From: Actinomycetota bacterium
GTDB lineage: Bacteria; Actinomycetota; Acidimicrobiia; Acidimicrobiales; Palsa-688
Reading direction: 5' to 3'
Length of the DNA stretch: 32,791 nt
Assembly: GCA_021323695.1 (NCBI GenBank)
Contig: JAJPKN010000019.1
Location: 1 to 32,791, forward strand
Each line of letters starts with the position of its first letter. Position 1 is the first letter of the stretch. Below the pieces are notes generated by a model, which was not told where the DNA came from, searched no databases, and saw only the letters and a list, made by a program, of their open reading frames with translations. Below are positions 32,495 to 32,791 of this stretch, piece by piece. Both the position numbers and the translations under genes were made by a program.

Positions 32495-32612
32495 CGGCAG
32501 CGGGGGACGAGCACGAACCTACTGCTTGCCCGCCCGGTAGGTGCCGTTGCCGCCGGAGGGTGCCTTTCCCGCCCAGCGGGTGCTGGTGCCGGCGGGCCCG
32601 GCGACGAACCTC

Positions 32613-32618
32613 TATACT
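32613..32618 (+). promoter_or_regulatory. Possible -10 element for the tRNA pair
   Basis: TATACT stands out in GC-rich sequence 50 bases before the mature tRNA-Asp 5' end. No good -35 box is seen 16-18 bases upstream. Plausible as the tRNA operon promoter, but weakly supported. Confidence 0.3.
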
Positions 32619-32667
32619 GGCTCGGTGCCGACCGGCTCTTGACTCGGCGGTGCACCAGTGAACACTG

Positions 32668-32742
32668 GGACCTGTGGTGCAGCATGGAGTGCACGCCGGC
32701 CTGTCAAGCCGGAGGCCGCGGGTTCAAATCCCGTCAGGTCCG
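32668..32742 (+). tRNA. tRNA-Asp (GTC)
   Basis: A complete 75-base cloverleaf. The acceptor is GGACCTG/CAGGTCC (32668-32674 with 32735-32741) and the discriminator is G32742. The D-arm is GTGC/GCAC. The anticodon stem is CCGGC/GCCGG with loop CTGTCAA (anticodon GTC, 32703-32705). The T-loop TTCAAAT is closed by GCGGG/CCCGT. CCA is not encoded, so it must be added by the nucleotidyltransferase. Confidence 0.95.
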
Positions 32743-32743
32743 C

Positions 32744-32791
32744 GGTCGGATAGCTCAGTTGGTAGAGCGCGCGCCTGAAAAGTGCGAGGTC
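32744..32791 (+). tRNA. tRNA-Phe (GAA), 3' part beyond window
   Basis: Begins one base after tRNA-Asp. It has a GGTCGGA acceptor strand, the D-arm TAGCTCAGTTGGTAGAGC and the anticodon arm CGCGC-CTGAAAA-GTGCG (one G-U), giving anticodon GAA. The variable region starts (AGGTC) and the window then ends, so the T-arm and 3' acceptor are not seen. The tight spacing implies co-transcription. Confidence 0.9.

Noticed and set aside
32639..32644. TTGACT as -35 box for the tRNA operon
   Set aside because: A -10 at the right spacing would fall at the tRNA 5' end and put the start site inside the mature tRNA.

Overview
The window is GC-rich throughout. Its gene content fits a high-GC actinobacterium: LacI-regulated sugar ABC operons that lack their own ATPase gene, a COG4280 membrane protein, a secreted beta-helix protein known from actinomycetes, and Asp/Phe tRNAs without an encoded CCA. 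A secreted S53 (acid-active family) protease ending in GYW..FAFGDA-type repeats suggests an acid-tolerant lineage, perhaps Acidimicrobiia. That placement is inference; there is no rRNA or other marker to prove it.

Layout. (1) 1-1335 is a graveyard of mobile DNA: the end of an IS3-family transposase, the catalytic tail of a tyrosine recombinase, what looks like the start of a second recombinase overlapping it, and an IS630-family transposase broken by frameshifts, a deletion and a stop. (2) 1445-1801 is a small AhpD/carboxymuconolactone-decarboxylase-like protein (minus strand). About 860 bases without a convincing gene follow. (3) 2667-12464 is a carbohydrate locus. A GH95 alpha-L-fucosidase (plus) converges on a minus-strand operon of solute-binding protein, two permeases and a GH3 beta-glycosidase. 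A LacI-family regulator is divergent, with a CGAAAC-A-GTTTCG operator between. This is the gene order of the Streptomyces bxlEFG-bxlA xylo-oligosaccharide operon with bxlR. Both hydrolases lack signal peptides, so imported oligosaccharides are probably cut in the cytoplasm. (4) 12609-17946 is an Fe3+-type ABC operon: binding protein, double-length permease, ATPase, then a COG4280 protein with FTR1-like Glu motifs and a small membrane protein. The ATPase gene has an in-frame amber codon between its Q-loop and its signature motif.

(5) 17962-20793: a minus-strand membrane protein and a plus-strand secreted beta-helix protein diverge from an unusually AT-rich promoter island with a near-consensus sigma-70 promoter. 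(6) 20898-26743: methylguanine-DNA methyltransferase, a degenerate EAL-HDOD signalling protein, and a two-gene heterodimeric ABC exporter with one canonical and one degenerate ATP site, closed by a terminator. (7) 26840-27956: a COG4315 secreted protein and a four-helix membrane protein. (8) 28004-29590 is guaA (GMP synthase), convergent with a 951-residue secreted S53 protease carrying six C-terminal repeats. (9) The window ends in tRNA-Asp(GTC) and a cut-off tRNA-Phe(GAA), one base apart.

I see no CRISPR array, rRNA, intact prophage or clearly new multi-gene system. The most unusual items are the amber-split iron ATPase next to an FTR1-like gene, the AT-rich divergent promoter, and the overlapping recombinase remnants.
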